The notes under the pieces were generated by a model that did not search any database, was not told where the DNA came from, and saw only the letters and a program-made list of their open reading frames with translations. DNA of 64,000 nt from Loripinus fragilis (Eukaryota > Mollusca > Bivalvia > Lucinida > Lucinidae). Shown piece after piece: positions 48,177 to 60,573 of this stretch. Position 1 is the stretch's first letter. Each line of letters starts with the position of its first letter. The stretch lies in NCBI GenBank assembly GCA_964019695.1, contig OZ026515.1:71559644-71623643 (forward strand), read 5' to 3'. The position numbers were made by a program, and so were the translations under genes.

Positions 48177-51100
48177 CTACAACAGAATTTATATTAACAT
48201 GTAGACATCATTGGCGAAGCACCCATTACGCAGGTTAGGCACATGCATGATAAAAATAGTAACATTCAAGGGAGGTCACTCAATGAGGTAAACGTGATTT
48301 TCCATACCATAAGGAACTGCTCTTAAAGGAAAGAATTCACTCCCTCTGGGAGCAAATTCTTTCCTTTAAGAGAAGTTCCCATTTCGAAAAGGGAAGCAAA
48401 TGAAGAGAATAATGCTTGATCCAGTAGTCTCCCTTTGATAAGCGTAACTTTTCCAGTCTTCTGGCTACGCTGTTGGACATGTAGCCAGTTCATAAGATTT
48501 TGGTATTTATGCATGCATGTCTGCCTTTATCTACATCTCTTCTATGAATGCATGAGCAGCAAAGGCTCTGGTGAGACTGTGCCAAAGTGCAGGCTCATCA
48601 GAGACTTTGCTGCTTTCCTATGCTTTTGTTTGTTTGTTTTGTTGCTTTATGTCCCAAGTCAACATCTATGGTCATGGCGGGACGGTCAGTTCACCTAACC
48701 ACACTTTTTTCCTGGGAAAGCTTGAGCAAGCAGTTAACCAGTGCTTCATGCGCATACTTTCATATGTAACTGACAACAATCCTTCTTGAATGAAGGGAGG
48801 AGAATGACCATAGAAATTATTTCATAATCATTCTCCACGAAAGTATGGGACCAGGCCGGGATCGAACTTGCAACCCCTGGATCTGCAGTCAGACTCGCAT
48901 CTGTTGCCAGACATGTTACCAACTGCGCTACACGACCCGGTGTTTTACCAAATTCTCATTAACTGCCTCAAATGTCTTATACATGTACATGCATCTACCA
49001 ATTTTTGTAATGTTGTATGCAAACAATGAAGGTTCAGATCAGCATGCACATCTACATAGGCTGATCAGTGCCTCAGTTTTTCACTTTCTGGAAATTATAC
49101 ATTGTAATAGCTAAATTCAGTCAACTCCAAATTTGACAATTCTAGCTGGTCTCTGTAGCTTCGTAGATAGGTTAGTGTTCATTGATATGGGTCAGCCCAA
49201 ATATCCAATTCAGGTATTCAAATATCTATATAAGGTAATTTTGAAGGTGATACTTTATTAAACAAAAACAATTTTTTTGACATGTTGGGTAATCAGGTAA
49301 TTTTCTTTAAACATAATTGTGCAGCCATCCAGAGGTATAAAGTTTGAATCCTAACCTTTATCTATGACCACACTTTTGTCCACCAGGTCAGGTGTGGTAC
49401 TTGATTGCATTGATTCCTGATCATAGCCTTTGAGAAGAATTTTTAAATTACAAGTTTATGGAAACTCTTGTTCCCCAGGGTGGGGTCAGTTTTGACCCTA
49501 GAGGCTTGATTGGCAGCATACATGTAGAGGACCACCAGACATTGCTACACACCAAATATATGCTGTGGGCCTCATGGTTTCAGAGAAGATTTTTAAAGTT
49601 TTCCCCATTATAAGTCTAATAGGGAGCTATATGTTGCCATGACAACCAGCGTTCCAATCCAATCAGTCCAAAAACCTTATGCAGCCTTTTCCCCTGCCTG
49701 ATGATGCTTTACATAAAATTTGATTAAAATTGGCCTACTGACTTTAGATATATACTACTTTGAAAGTGTGGACGACGACGGATGATGATCACAGACGCCT
49801 GACCATTGCCATACTAATACCTCAAGTATAAACTATGCCTATTTTTACAGACATTTGCCAATCTTATATGGAATGTGTCATATAAGCTAAAAATCCCATG
49901 AGCTGGCTAAATTTTCAATTTTATTTATTATTAGATAAGGACATTTCCTGAGGTGGGAGGGGTTGAAAATCAAAATTTTTTGTGGCCCAATGTGTGAAAA
50001 TGTGTGATATCAAAAATATATAAATATTCTCAAAGGCATTTAGTTTTTTCAATGCATCAAGCAAATGCCTATACCACACAAAATACTCATGCAATCCTAT
50101 CATATCTAACGGTAAAAAAAAAGTAGAAAAAAATCATTCACTTACAATTGTTAATAAAATTTACTCTGCAATATTAATTCAAAGGCAACATTTTAACACT
50201 TTAAAATATATATGTATGTTTGCTTTTAAAATAAGTGTTTAAATATCAATACAAATTCAAAAATAACCAAGCTCTCTGACACCAAAGTAATTAAAGAATA
50301 AAAAATCGGAGTACATGTCATGCTTTTTAGAAGCCAAGATTAGTCAACATTATTAGACAAGCTAAGTTAATCCTTATGATAGGAATGGGTTTTGCCAGAA
50401 TGTTCATATTTGAATATTAAATGCAAGCATCAACGCAGACTGATCAGCGCCTTTGTTATTCGCTTTTTCGAAAGTATCATAGCTAAGCTTGCTACATGTG
50501 AAATTTCAATTTTCTAGGTAGTCTCTGAAGTTCAGTTTACCAGTTTGAGTCTCTGTTTTTCAGAAACCCCGAAGACAGGTTTTGTCGCGACAAGGCCCAT
50601 TTTATATAGCAGCAAAACACAGAGCAACATCAAGTCAAATCATCTGGCACACAATGTGAGAATAATTACTCTTTGGTACATGAGATTTCAGCTCATGAGA
50701 TTTCTGTTCTTATCACAGTGGTGACCAGAAAGGCTCAGACAAGTTTGTGTAATTACAAGACACGTACACCAAGACCTTCACTCTTAAGGCTGGACATTTC
50801 CGTGGAAAATTCATAACTCCTTTTGGACATTTGAGAGGATTTGAAGTCAACATTTAGAGGAATTGAGTTTTAGTAGATTTGTACTTAGCACACTATTGCA
50901 TTGCTCAACATAGGAGGATGGTCTGGTCTTATTTACCATTGCACACTATTGCATTGTTCAACTTAGGAGGATGGTTGGGTCTTATTTACCATAGCACACT
51001 ATTGCATTGCTCAACTTAGGAGGATGTTTTGGTCTTATTTACCATAGCACACTATTGCATTGTTCAACTTAGGATGATGGTCTGGTCTTATTTACCATAG

Positions 51101-54100
51101 CACACTATTGCATTGCTCAACATAGGAGTATGGTCAGGTCTTATTTACCATAGCACACTATTGCATTGCTCAACATAGGAGGATGGTCTGGTCTTATTTA
51201 CCATAGCACACTAATGCATTGCTCAACATAGGAGGATGGTCGAGTCTTATTTACCATAGCACACTATTGCATTGCTCAACATAGGAGGATGGTCTGGTCT
51301 TATTTACCATAGCACACTATTGCATTGCTCAACATAGGAGGATGGTTGGGTCTTATTTACCATAGCACACTATTGCATTGCTCAACATAGGAGGATGTTT
51401 GGGTCTTATTGACCATAGCACACTATTGCATTGCTCAACATAGGAGGATGTTTGAGTCTTATTTACCATAGCACACTATTGCATTGCTCAACATAGGAGG
51501 ATGTTTGGGTCTTATTTACCATAGCACACTATTGCATTGCTCAACATAGGAGGATATTTGGGTCTTATTTACCATAGCACACTATTGTATTGCTCAACAT
51601 AGAAGTATGGTTGGGTCTTATTTACCATAGCACACTTTTGCATTGCTCAACATAGGAGGATTTTTGTGTCTTATTTACCATAGCACACTATTGCATTGCT
51701 CAACATAGGAGGATTTTTGTGTCTTATTTACCATAGCACACTATTGCATTGCTCAACATAGGAGGATGTTTGGGTCTTATTTACCAAAGCACACTATTGC
51801 ATTGCTCAAGAATTGTTGGCATTTTTTCATTTATGAGCAGGATAAATTTAGTGCTCAGCTGAGTTGAGCATGGAAAAGTTTTATAACCTCAGGGCCAGAA
51901 TATATCCTGTTTTGAAAACGGTGGAGATCCAGATCAGCTGGATTATCACACTATATTCTACTCTGTTTCTAAATACAGGCTAATAACTGGAATCCTGCCA
52001 GTCATATGGATAACAAATTGAGGAGGAGTGTAGTACTGTAGTGCATAAAAATATCCAGCATGGCAAGGGTAAAAGATGGGATTGTTTTATTTTGGGAAAT
52101 CCCTGTGCTACAGCTAAATAAATGCAGTATTGGCCCATAAGCGGGGCTCATATGGTGTATTTTCTCACATTGTGACCCATTTTACCCACTTGTTGAAACA
52201 ATCCTGTTCTCTGTGGAATTGAATTAAACCATGTACAAGTTACTATAATTTAGCTTGCAACGTAAAACATAAGTAGCTTTTAAATTACTCAGACAGAAAA
52301 AAAACATGTGCTAACAAAATAGCCGAAGATCAGACTTGATCTCGAGAAATTTTTGGATAGCTAGACTGAATAAGTCCAAATCTTCATCCAGAGTACTGGA
52401 CCGAATTTCATTTTATAAAATCAGCACTTAAATAGTTGTCAACTTACAAACATAATAATCCTTGTTCTGCTGAACACCCCGATATTTCTTATTTTCAAAA
52501 CACTGTAGATCCAGCTCAGGTGGATTTCTAAAAAAGCCAGCTGATCAAAAGCCACACTTATTATGCAGCAAGTGATGATCCACATTGTCCAGAGTGAAAT
52601 GGCATCAAATATAATATAAAAATGGCTGAAAAACACGACAGGAGGGTCAAGATGACCCCTTATTTCCCAACCTGAGATTTCACTGTCACAGTGTTAAAAA
52701 GTCCAATGTGTTGTAGACTTTAACTCATAAAGCGCCACCTATAATTTGCAGCAGAGACAATTTCAAATTTTGCCGCCTTTTTGAAAATAACAAATAAGGC
52801 ATGATATTCCATGAGAATCGTCTGCTGGCAGACAATTCTCATGAAATATCATTCCTTATTTTTTGGAAAATTAGACAAGATGTTGCAAAATTTGTCGTCT
52901 GCTGCAGTCATGATTGGCGCTTTAAGGGTTAACAATGTTTAAAATTATTGTAGAGAAGCACATAAAATGTATAAAGGTGTGATTTATGGAAAATTGTAAG
53001 ATCCATATAAGCCGAATCTCCAGACAGCCATGTTTTTCGACAGATCAAATATATTCTTAATATTTTTTGCAGAGGGTTACGTAGTGACTATTTCTGCAAA
53101 ATTAATCTCGATTCTGACAAACGGTTTCATATGAGAAACCGTTTAAAGTTTCTTACGTTGGTACATTAGGGAAAGTGGCCATGCCCCCTGGCGGCCATGT
53201 TTTTTGATGGATCATATTTGTTTTAGCACCTGTTTTAGCAGGTCTCCCAGTGACCATTTCTGCCAAATTATTTTGAATTCTGATAAGTGGTATCAGAGAA
53301 GAAGATTTTTATAAAGATTTCCTTAGTCATGATAAGCCACGCCCCCTTGCAGCCATGTTTTTTATCCAATGCTTGTAATCTTTTTTGAACCATGATGCTC
53401 GGAAACTGAGTCTGAGCATGAAGCCAGCTTTGGCGCATATATGAGCTGGTGCTTATCACAAATGTGATCAGCGAAGGCTCAGGAGGGCCTGTGTATTTGT
53501 GCAGTGTGGTCCGGGTCTCACTGCTTACCAATTTAGTTTTAAAGTGAATGAAAACTAAGGCCGCAATTTTTTTAGACATCTATGTACATGTACTACACAA
53601 TCTATGGTTCTAGGCTGTAAACCAGTACATATACTTGGTGTATTCATTCTTCCTTAGAAACTGACAACCACCCTATTTGCATCAGAGGTAGGGAGAGAAT
53701 AATCAGCATAAAAGTGGCCAGACTGGGGTTTCAGACTCACAACCCCACTATTGCAGTCCATAGAAATCATATAACCAATCAGACTTGCTATCAACTGTGC
53801 AATGTTGACTTACTACTGACTGCTTATTCACCTGATAGTAACTTAGATAAGGCTGGCCTTTGATCTGAGTTATGGCCCTGAGAACTGTATATTAGGCCAT
53901 AATCTAAAATAGCCGAAAAATGTGGCATTAAGTTCAATTGAAGTGTAGTTATCAGATGGTTTGGTGTTTAAGCAAGCAACACATTCAATTCTCCAAATTC
54001 TAGTTCTTATTTTCCATCAAACTTTTGTTACGGGCTCATAGGAAGCATGTTGATGGGTTCAGGGATAAGACAACTAACAGTCTTGATGCCTCTGTAATAA

Positions 54101-57100
54101 ATGGGCAATGAACTGTATATATGCGCCAGCACATGAGATCTTATGCCCAAACACCTCTTCAATGGCCTATGCTAACACTCAATTAGGCTAGGTCTAAAAA
54201 AATTTCTGTGACTTCATCTACATCCATAGTTTGTGTATACAAGCTTGTGTCTACACAGGCTCCCCTGAACCATTTGCTACAGTAAAACCTGTCTTAAGCA
54301 GCCACTCATAAAAGAAGACCAAAATTGGTTTTCAAGACCGATTATTGCTTAATGCAGGTCAAAAGTATTGCAGAATGCTCCATGAGAGCATTCTGCAATA
54401 CTTTCGACCTTCATTAAGCGATAATCAATCTTTAAGACATTTGTTTTGTCTATTTTTGAGTGGTCGCATAAGACAGGCTTTACTGTACTTGTAACCTTGT
54501 AATTACCAGTCATGTGCTGGCTCATACACAGAATACATTGATTTGGAATTTTGATGAAAACACTCACTTCAAATGCCATTTTCAGACATAATGATGAATA
54601 CATGTTTTCTTAAACCTACCTAGCAAGTCGAGCAGCCTCATCAGCAGCAAGCTTCTGTTCTTCCTTCCTGGCGTCAGCAACTGCTGCAAGCTTCTGTTGG
54701 TGGCAACGCTCTTCAGTCTCAAGCACAGCTTTCTTGAGGCGTTTCTCACCTTCAGCCCTCTCTTGTTTCACTTGCTCTATAGCCAACTTTGTCATAGCCA
54801 TCTCAACCCTCAACGCCTCCTCCTATTTAAGAGATAGTCCAACAATATGGGTGTGCATATATGTATGTTGACTGCTGATTATACAGAAAACAGTTAAACC
54901 AGTCTTAAGTGGCCACTTAAAAAAGAAGACCAATTATAGCTTAATGCAGGTCAAAAGTATTGCAGAATGCTCCAAGGGGAGCATTCTGCAATACTTTTGA
55001 CCTTCATTAAACTACCATTTGTTATTAAAATCTTTGTTTTGTCTTTTTTGAGTGGCTGCTTAAGACATGTTTTACTGTATTGACAACTGTTTTGTGGAGT
55101 TCGGATGAACAATTTTATTAAAGTGAGTGTTTTTCACAACTAAAAAGAATGGGTCCACTGGTCCCACTGCCTTGGAAAGTTATGGGCCATATTTTGAAAT
55201 CATGGGACAATGACCCAGGCCCACCATAAATCTGAAGGCCTGGGCCTCGCATTCAAACATTGTCAGAGGGACCCAGCAAGTGTTAATGCATAGACAAACA
55301 TGTGTGATTGCTGTTCTTGCATATGTTACCTGATTTCAACCTATACCAATCTGAAAACGTCATTAAAACATTAAAATATCCCTTTTCTTACACTGGATTT
55401 CTCTAAAGAAAATGGCACCAGCACCAAACTTTCGAACGTCTTATGTTGCCACAACATCATAGATGTACGCAATGTTTTCGCGAACAAACATCATGCAAAC
55501 AAATCAGGGCCCACTCTAGGCTTTGTCAAGTAAAAACTATGTTCAAACAGCACATGAATCTCATGATTTGAACATGTTTTTTGCTGCTTCAAACAGCTTT
55601 GCACAACAAATTCCCATGCAAGAATACATATTTCATGTGCTGAAAAGAAATCAAGGTACACGAAAGTGTGAACGACTATTTAATGAGCATTACCCTTGGC
55701 CCACAGATTGGCGAGAGGTGTTGATTAGGTGTCAATTAGAAATAAAGATAATTGCGGATAAATAATGGATTCATTTGTAAGTCATTTCATGGTAAGAAGT
55801 TTACTTAATTATCTCTGATTGTTGATTGCCATTTCACAGCTATTTGTGTACAAAACTGACAGGTAATTGTGGATGGCCACAAAGCCACTATCACGGGCAT
55901 GAGCAAAATTTCAGTGCGGGTTTAGTGTGGGAATTGCAAGGGTTAGCACGGGAGTTGTGAGAGGTTTAATATTTGTGCGCTCTGCGTTGTGTCCGATAGT
56001 AACATCCCGACGGCTGTACATGTCCCAAGAAAATTTTACTTTTCCCAAGGAACAGATAAATCAGTTTGAACAATATGTATGTAATAACTGCCTTTTAATG
56101 TCTGAATATCTGTTTCTGTTTTGTTTGAGGTTTTATGTCCGAGTCAACAGCTATGGTCATGCCCAGACGGTCAGTTCACCTATCAACACTATTTTTCCTG
56201 GGCAAGCTTGATTAAGTGGTAAACCAGTACTTCGTACACATACTTTCGCTTGTAACTGACAACAACCCTTCTTGGATCTGGGGAAGGAGGAGAATGACCG
56301 TAGAAATTATCTCATGATCAATCTCCACAAAAGCATGGGACCGGCAGGCCTGGATTGAACTCTCGACCCCTGGATCTGCCGTTAGACTCACTACCAGCTG
56401 CACTATGGGGCCCTGTCTATGTCCTGAATAGTTTAGGTCGGATTATGTCCTGAATAGTTTTGTAAGAAAAGAGTTGTATTTCTTTTTGTTTGTACTTTTT
56501 CCAGGACAAGTAAAATGAAATTTATAACTTGCCCTGGAAGAAATTAGTCGAGATTGTACAAGTGTAGCATGGTATTTCCAAACCCCTGGTTAAGTGGTGC
56601 ACTGTATAATAAGTGTACCAACCTTCAATGCCCTCTCATGAGCTTTCTTTAACTTCTTGATGACCTTTTCTTGTTCAACAGCAGCATCTTCTCTTGCTTT
56701 CGCAAGTGCTATTGCCTGAAAATAGATCAAAAGGAAGTACAGTAAAACCTGTGTAAAATGGCCACTCTCAAAAAGTCGAAAATTGGTTTTCAAGACCAAT
56801 CATCTCTTAATGCAGGTCGAAAGTATTGCAGAATGCTCCAAGGGGAGCATGGGGAGCATTCTGCAATACTTTCAACCTTAATATAGGTATTCCACCTTAA
56901 TAATTAAGGTACCATTTGTCATTAAGATCTTTGTTTTATCTATTTTTGAGTGGCCGTTTTAGGCAGGTTTTACTGTAATAAATATAATTTCTATCTCAAG
57001 TACAGGGAGAGCTATTGCAGCCACAGCATCAGGGCAGCATTTAATAGTATCTTCATTAACAATACAATACAAATATATTAGCATATCAGCAAAAAACAAT

Positions 57101-60100
57101 GCCTTTGGCTATATACAATACAAAGCGACACATCTAGCTAGTCTGTTATACAAAAACACAAGCACAGTCGGCTGTTAAAATGGCTTTATCTCCCATTACC
57201 TCTGAATTAGACACATTCATGCGTGGCATTATGGTTCTTTGCCCACATCAGTAACCAAGGCCAAGGACATGGACTTAGAGATTTGGTTAAACAGATACTG
57301 ATATTTCTATAAGCTCTGGCGGCCCTTTCGTTCTGCGGAACAGAACAGAACCACTTGTGCAATTTTGGTAGAGGGCATTATGAGGAACATTCCTGTAAAA
57401 TTATTTTGAATGTGGACCAGTGGTTCAGGAGATGTTGTTTAAAGATATTTCTTATCCTTAGCTCTGGTGGCCATTCTATTCAGCAGAGCAGAACGGCTTA
57501 TGCAATTTTGGTAGAGGGCATTATGAGAAACGTTTCTGTGAAATTATTTTGAATTTGGACCAGTGGTCTAGGGGATGTTATTTAAAGATATTTCTTATCC
57601 TCAGCTCTGGTGGCCATTCTATTCAGCAGAGCAGAACCACTTGTGCAATTTTGGTAGAGGGCATTATGAGAAACATTTCTGAGAAATTATTTTGAATTTG
57701 GACCAGTGGTTCAGGAGATGTTGTTTAAAGATATTTCTTATCCTTAGCTCTGGTGGCCATTCTATTCAGAAGAGCAGAACGGCTTGTGCAATTTTGGTAG
57801 AGGCATTATGAGAAACATTTCTGTGAAATTATTTTGAATTTGGACCAGTGGTTCAGGAGATGTTGTTTAAAGATATTTCTTATCTACAGACAGGCAGACG
57901 ACGGAAGAAGAATGATCACAATAGGAAAAAAACTTATTTCTCAGGTAGTCCGTTGTGAAGAGGGGTTTGGAGAGCTGGGCACTTAATTCGCATTCTGCTT
58001 GCATATTTTCATATAAATTTCTTTCATTGAGCCTTTTTTCAAATATAACCTTTTGACATTGTAGTGTTTCATAAAATTTGCAAATCTTGTTACATAGCTA
58101 AAGGTAATCTAAACTTGTTAGGGGTAGTTTAAAGTCATTAAAAGTAATTTGACAAGAAATTTGACAAACTTAAACCTTGTATACCCAATCAACACGGTTC
58201 AGTACAGGCAGGCAGATGAGCAGGATGTCTAACTGTTTCTGTATGCCCAATCAACAAGATTGTCCCCTGCTCACCACAGGAAGTGTCCCCTGCTCACCAC
58301 AGGAAGGCAGATGAGCAGGATGTCTAACTGTTAACCTTGTACCAGTATACCCATTCCTGTTCAGCACAGAAAGGCAGATGAGCAGGATGTCTAACTGTTT
58401 CTGTATGCCTAATCAACAAGGTTATCACCTGCTCTGCTGCTCACCACAGGAAGGCAGATGAGCAGGATATTTTCCAACCTTACTAGAAATGTCTCCTTTT
58501 GAAAGTTATCATACTAAGGAAAATAGAAGGATAAGAAAACTGTTCATTGATATTAGCATGCTATATATTCTGTTCTTATTGGTTGATAGATTTTCTTCTA
58601 CCTAGGTATACATGTCAAAAAATTAAATACTAACAGTACATAGTGTAAAAAAACTCAATAATTCCAAGTCAGATACTTGGAAGTCCCAGCTATTACAAAT
58701 TAAACATTGGATATATTTAATGATTAGATTCAAAGAATGGGGCATATTTATGATTTAAAAAAAATAAAAAAACAATCAAAGCATGCTTTGGTGTTTAAAA
58801 GAAACCTCTCAGTGAGATGTTTGTTTAAAGCATCCAGAATATACGTTTTGTTAGGAAATATGTACTGAAAATAACCCTTAAATTATTTCAACTCCCTAAA
58901 GTCAAATTACTAATAATTGGATGTATAAACTCTTGCCCAAAGGATGGTCCTCCCCGACCCCCTACACACCAAATGGACGGGGAGAATAAAGCAACAACAA
59001 CATGGAAAAAAAAAAAAAAAATCTTGCCCCAAGGATTTCGAATTAACAAGATTTGACTCCACTGAGTAAGCAATTTCCATGCAGTTCTGGCAGTAATGTT
59101 AATTCAACACCATGATGGTCAATCCACCGGTTAATTGCTGCTTATTTGGTGGGTTTTGGATGCACAAAAGATGTCATCAATATATGCAAAAACAATGACA
59201 ATGAATATACAATTTGACTGAAATGACATTATTGTTAGTGATGCCCACCTGAAGTTGCTCAGCCTCCTCCCTCACTGCCTGCTCTGCAATTCTTATAGCT
59301 TCCAACTTCTCATTTTCTGCCTTCTCCAAAGCCTTCTGGTGGAGCTCATGTCCCAGGCCTGTCAACATAAAAAACATAGCTCAACCCTTGTCCTGATCAT
59401 TGTATTTACCATGGATGACTTAATAAGTGCACATGTTCCCCTATAAGCACACCCTAAGTACCACAGGTTTAGATAAACAAAAATTTTGAGCGTAAAATTG
59501 TAAATATTTTCTTACCCATCCATTTTGGTCAGCGGAGTGTAATTGTTTGGGCAATTTAGTAGAGGGTCTTAGGAGGAATAGTTCTAGTTTTCAGCGCCCT
59601 AGATAAGCTTTTAGGTCAATTGGGTACTTACGCAACCTGGTTATCCTCAATTGCGTACTTGCGAAAACAATTGCGTATTTTCATATTTTTTTACGCCACG
59701 TTTTTTTTTCTGTGATTACACCTTTTCTTATTGCATGAAGTCATCGGAATGTGCTTGCATATTTATTCACTCCCATCGTCTGCCTTTCTAAAGTATCAAA
59801 CTCGCGGATTTTATTGTTCCTGAAGCAAATCTCATCCCCTTGTTGACATCCCGAGCGTGTTTGCAAAGTTTCACTTTCATCTTAGTGTTTTTCCGCGAAA
59901 TACTGGACTGGGCACCCATATTTTCATAAAACTGGTGTATATTGCGCGCTCCCTAGTAAAAATAAAATCAATACCCGACTGACATTTGTTTATTAACCGA
60001 ATGGAAACGAAAAGGACCAAATGGTACGCAATGAAATCGCATGTAATTGCATACCGATCGTTAGAATTGCTTTTCGGTACGCACACATTTCATTTTAATT

Positions 60101-60572
60101 GCCTTTTTGATGATTTTAATTGCGTATGCTTATCTAGGGTGCTGGGGTTTTTTTTGAAAAAATGTCCAGAGACAATTGTACACAATACTGTTATTCATTG
60201 AGTGATTATATGGGCCTCGATGTCAGAAAACCTGTCTTCAGGAGTTTGCGAACAACACAGGTGCTGACCAGCCTGCACATCTGCCCAGTCTGATCAGCGC
60301 CTTTGTTAATCGCTTTTTGGAAAGTACTGCACGTAAACTTCCTACAGGTGAAATTTCAATTTTCTAGCCAGTCTGTGTAGCTGAGGGACTGGTTTGAAAC
60401 TTGCTTTTTTTGGAAACCCCAAAGATAGGTTTTGTGGCGACCAGGATTTACCTATAATCTTTGTATGAGCAAATCCCTGAATTTGTACTGGCCTAGTTTC
60501 TTCATATCTTCTTGGTACAGTGTTGTGGTGAGGGTTCAGAGCTGGTAAAGCAATGCTTGTGTCTCCTGGCAT
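47717..60572 (-). CDS. C6orf163-like coiled-coil protein
   Basis: Five exons on the - strand (60573-60452, 59358-59249, 56715-56623, 54822-54620 and 48176-47717) join in phase to 328 codons plus stop. The first Met is at 60572, one base inside its exon, so a non-coding 5' exon should lie upstream. Residues 1-40 are non-coiled and Pro-rich (MPGDTSIALPALNPHH). From residue 41 the protein is an almost unbroken charged helix, e.g. ALEKAENEKLEAIRIAEQAV, CHQQKLAAVADARKEEQKLA and EIENNKGEINKLNEKIDDKE. The C-terminus has SLPPYDRQQAEFLIPRIYLDEL and a basic RKSKKK tail. Length, order and the CHQ-KL-AV-AR-EE block recall vertebrate C6orf163 (about 329 aa), an uncharacterised protein. The name is a moderate-confidence recollection, not a search result. 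No enzymatic motif is seen. Confidence 0.85.
48312..48380. repeat. Hairpin with AAAGGAAAGAATT arms
   Basis: GGAACTGCTCTTAAAGGAAA and its near-perfect complement have a short loop with TCCCTCTGGGA. It lies about 140 nt upstream of the last exon of the C6orf163-like gene. Confidence 0.75.
48627..48940 (-). mobile_element. SINE family A, - strand
   Basis: Tail at the left (TTTGTTTGTTTG), body, and tRNA-like head at about 48860-48940. Confidence 0.85.
49150..50420. other. Intronic, no clear feature
   Basis: AT-rich intron sequence of the C6orf163-like gene. A phrase GTCAGGTGTGGTACTTGATT at 49386 also occurs at 17277, so a diverged dispersed repeat is present. Confidence 0.45.
50421..50599 (+). 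mobile_element. MITE family G, copy 4, left end missing
   Basis: The right end (CCGAAGACAGGTTTTGTCGC...GGCCC) and core are present; the left terminal repeat is absent. Confidence 0.7.
50888..51809. repeat. 53-bp minisatellite, about 17 copies
   Basis: Units such as GCACACTATTGCATTGCTCA ACATAGGAGGATGGT are highly homogeneous. The array ends directly at a half copy of MITE family H (51810-51896). Confidence 0.95.
51810..51896. mobile_element. MITE family H, half copy
   Basis: Only the right half (from AATTGTTGGCATTTT to TAACCTCAGGGC) is present, starting at the last minisatellite unit. Confidence 0.7.
52729..52926. mobile_element. Palindromic MITE (TTAAAGCGCCA ends)
   Basis: The ends ATAAAGCGCCACCTATAATT and the matching complement, with GCAGCAGA and CATGAGAATCGTCTGC inner arms, form an almost full-length hairpin of about 198 bp. 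Confidence 0.75.
53000..54270. other. Intronic, diverged repeats only
   Basis: Pieces of the 145-bp tandem unit (AACATGGC(C/T)GCCA, inverted) lie near 53080-53360. Nothing else is recognisable. Confidence 0.4.
54280..54485. mobile_element. Palindromic MITE CAGTAAAACCTG, copy 2
   Basis: TA on both sides, perfect CAGTAAAACCTGTCTTAAGC-type ends, and a GCATTCTGCAATACTTT hairpin centre. It lies about 135 nt past the donor of exon 4 of the C6orf163-like gene. Confidence 0.85.
54620..54822 (-). CDS. C6orf163-like exon 4
   Basis: The acceptor is TTAAATAG and the donor TAG|GTAGGT. It contains 67 codons plus two bases and holds the most family-like block (ETEERCHQQKLAAVADARKE). Confidence 0.9.
54890..55078. 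mobile_element. Palindromic MITE, copy 3
   Basis: Same centre and arms with a damaged left end. It lies about 70 nt upstream of the exon 4 acceptor and inside a larger repeat (54853-55232). Confidence 0.75.
55250..55600. repeat. Dispersed repeat shared with 27735-28180
   Basis: Second copy, same orientation, roughly 75-80 percent similar by eye. Confidence 0.6.
56118..56415 (-). mobile_element. SINE family A, - strand, diverged
   Basis: Body (TCGCTTGTAACTGACAACAA) and a decayed tRNA-like head near 56360-56415. Confidence 0.75.
56623..56715 (-). CDS. C6orf163-like exon 3
   Basis: The acceptor is ATTTTCAG and the donor AAG|GTTGGT. It contains 31 full codons (AIALAKAREDAAVEQEKVIK ...). A palindromic MITE ends about 24 nt upstream of the acceptor. 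Confidence 0.88.
56740..56975. mobile_element. Palindromic MITE, copy 4, beside exon 3 acceptor
   Basis: TA-flanked, with ends CAGTAAAACCTG and CAGGTTTTACTG. The element border is 24-25 nt from the first base of exon 3 (56715) on the - strand, where a branch point would normally lie. Confidence 0.85.
57330..57890. repeat. Tandem block, about 143-bp unit, four to five copies
   Basis: Units share GTGCAATTTTGGTAGAGGGC, TTTGGACCAGTGGTTCAGGA and AGATATTTCTTATCC. Confidence 0.88.
58190..58470. repeat. Irregular tandem repeat
   Basis: Four copies of CACAGGAAGGCAGATGAGCA GGATGTCTAACTGTT-like text in varied spacing. Confidence 0.7.
59249..59358 (-). CDS. C6orf163-like exon 2
   Basis: The acceptor is GTTGACAG and the donor CAG|GTGGGC. 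It encodes LGHELHQKALEKAENEKLEA to EEAEQLQ in phase with both neighbours. Confidence 0.88.
59595..60150. mobile_element. TIR element (CAGCRCCCTAGATAAGC)
   Basis: The ends CAGCGCCCTAGATAAGCTT and its complement at about 60130-60150, with repeated AATTGCGTA motifs inside both arms. The target duplication is not resolved. Confidence 0.6.
60212..60446 (+). mobile_element. MITE family G, copy 5, abutting a splice donor
   Basis: It starts GGGCCTCGATGTCAGAAAAC. The eroded right end (GTGGCGACCAGG) stops next to the GTAAAT donor (60451-60446, - strand) of the first coding exon of the C6orf163-like gene. Confidence 0.75.
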
Positions 60573-60573
60573 A
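60452..60573 (-). CDS. C6orf163-like exon 1 (coding)
   Basis: The acceptor is TGTTACAG, then T and the ATG at 60572. It encodes 40 residues and one base, with donor TATAG|GTAAAT. A family G MITE ends within 4-6 nt of the donor. Confidence 0.8.
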
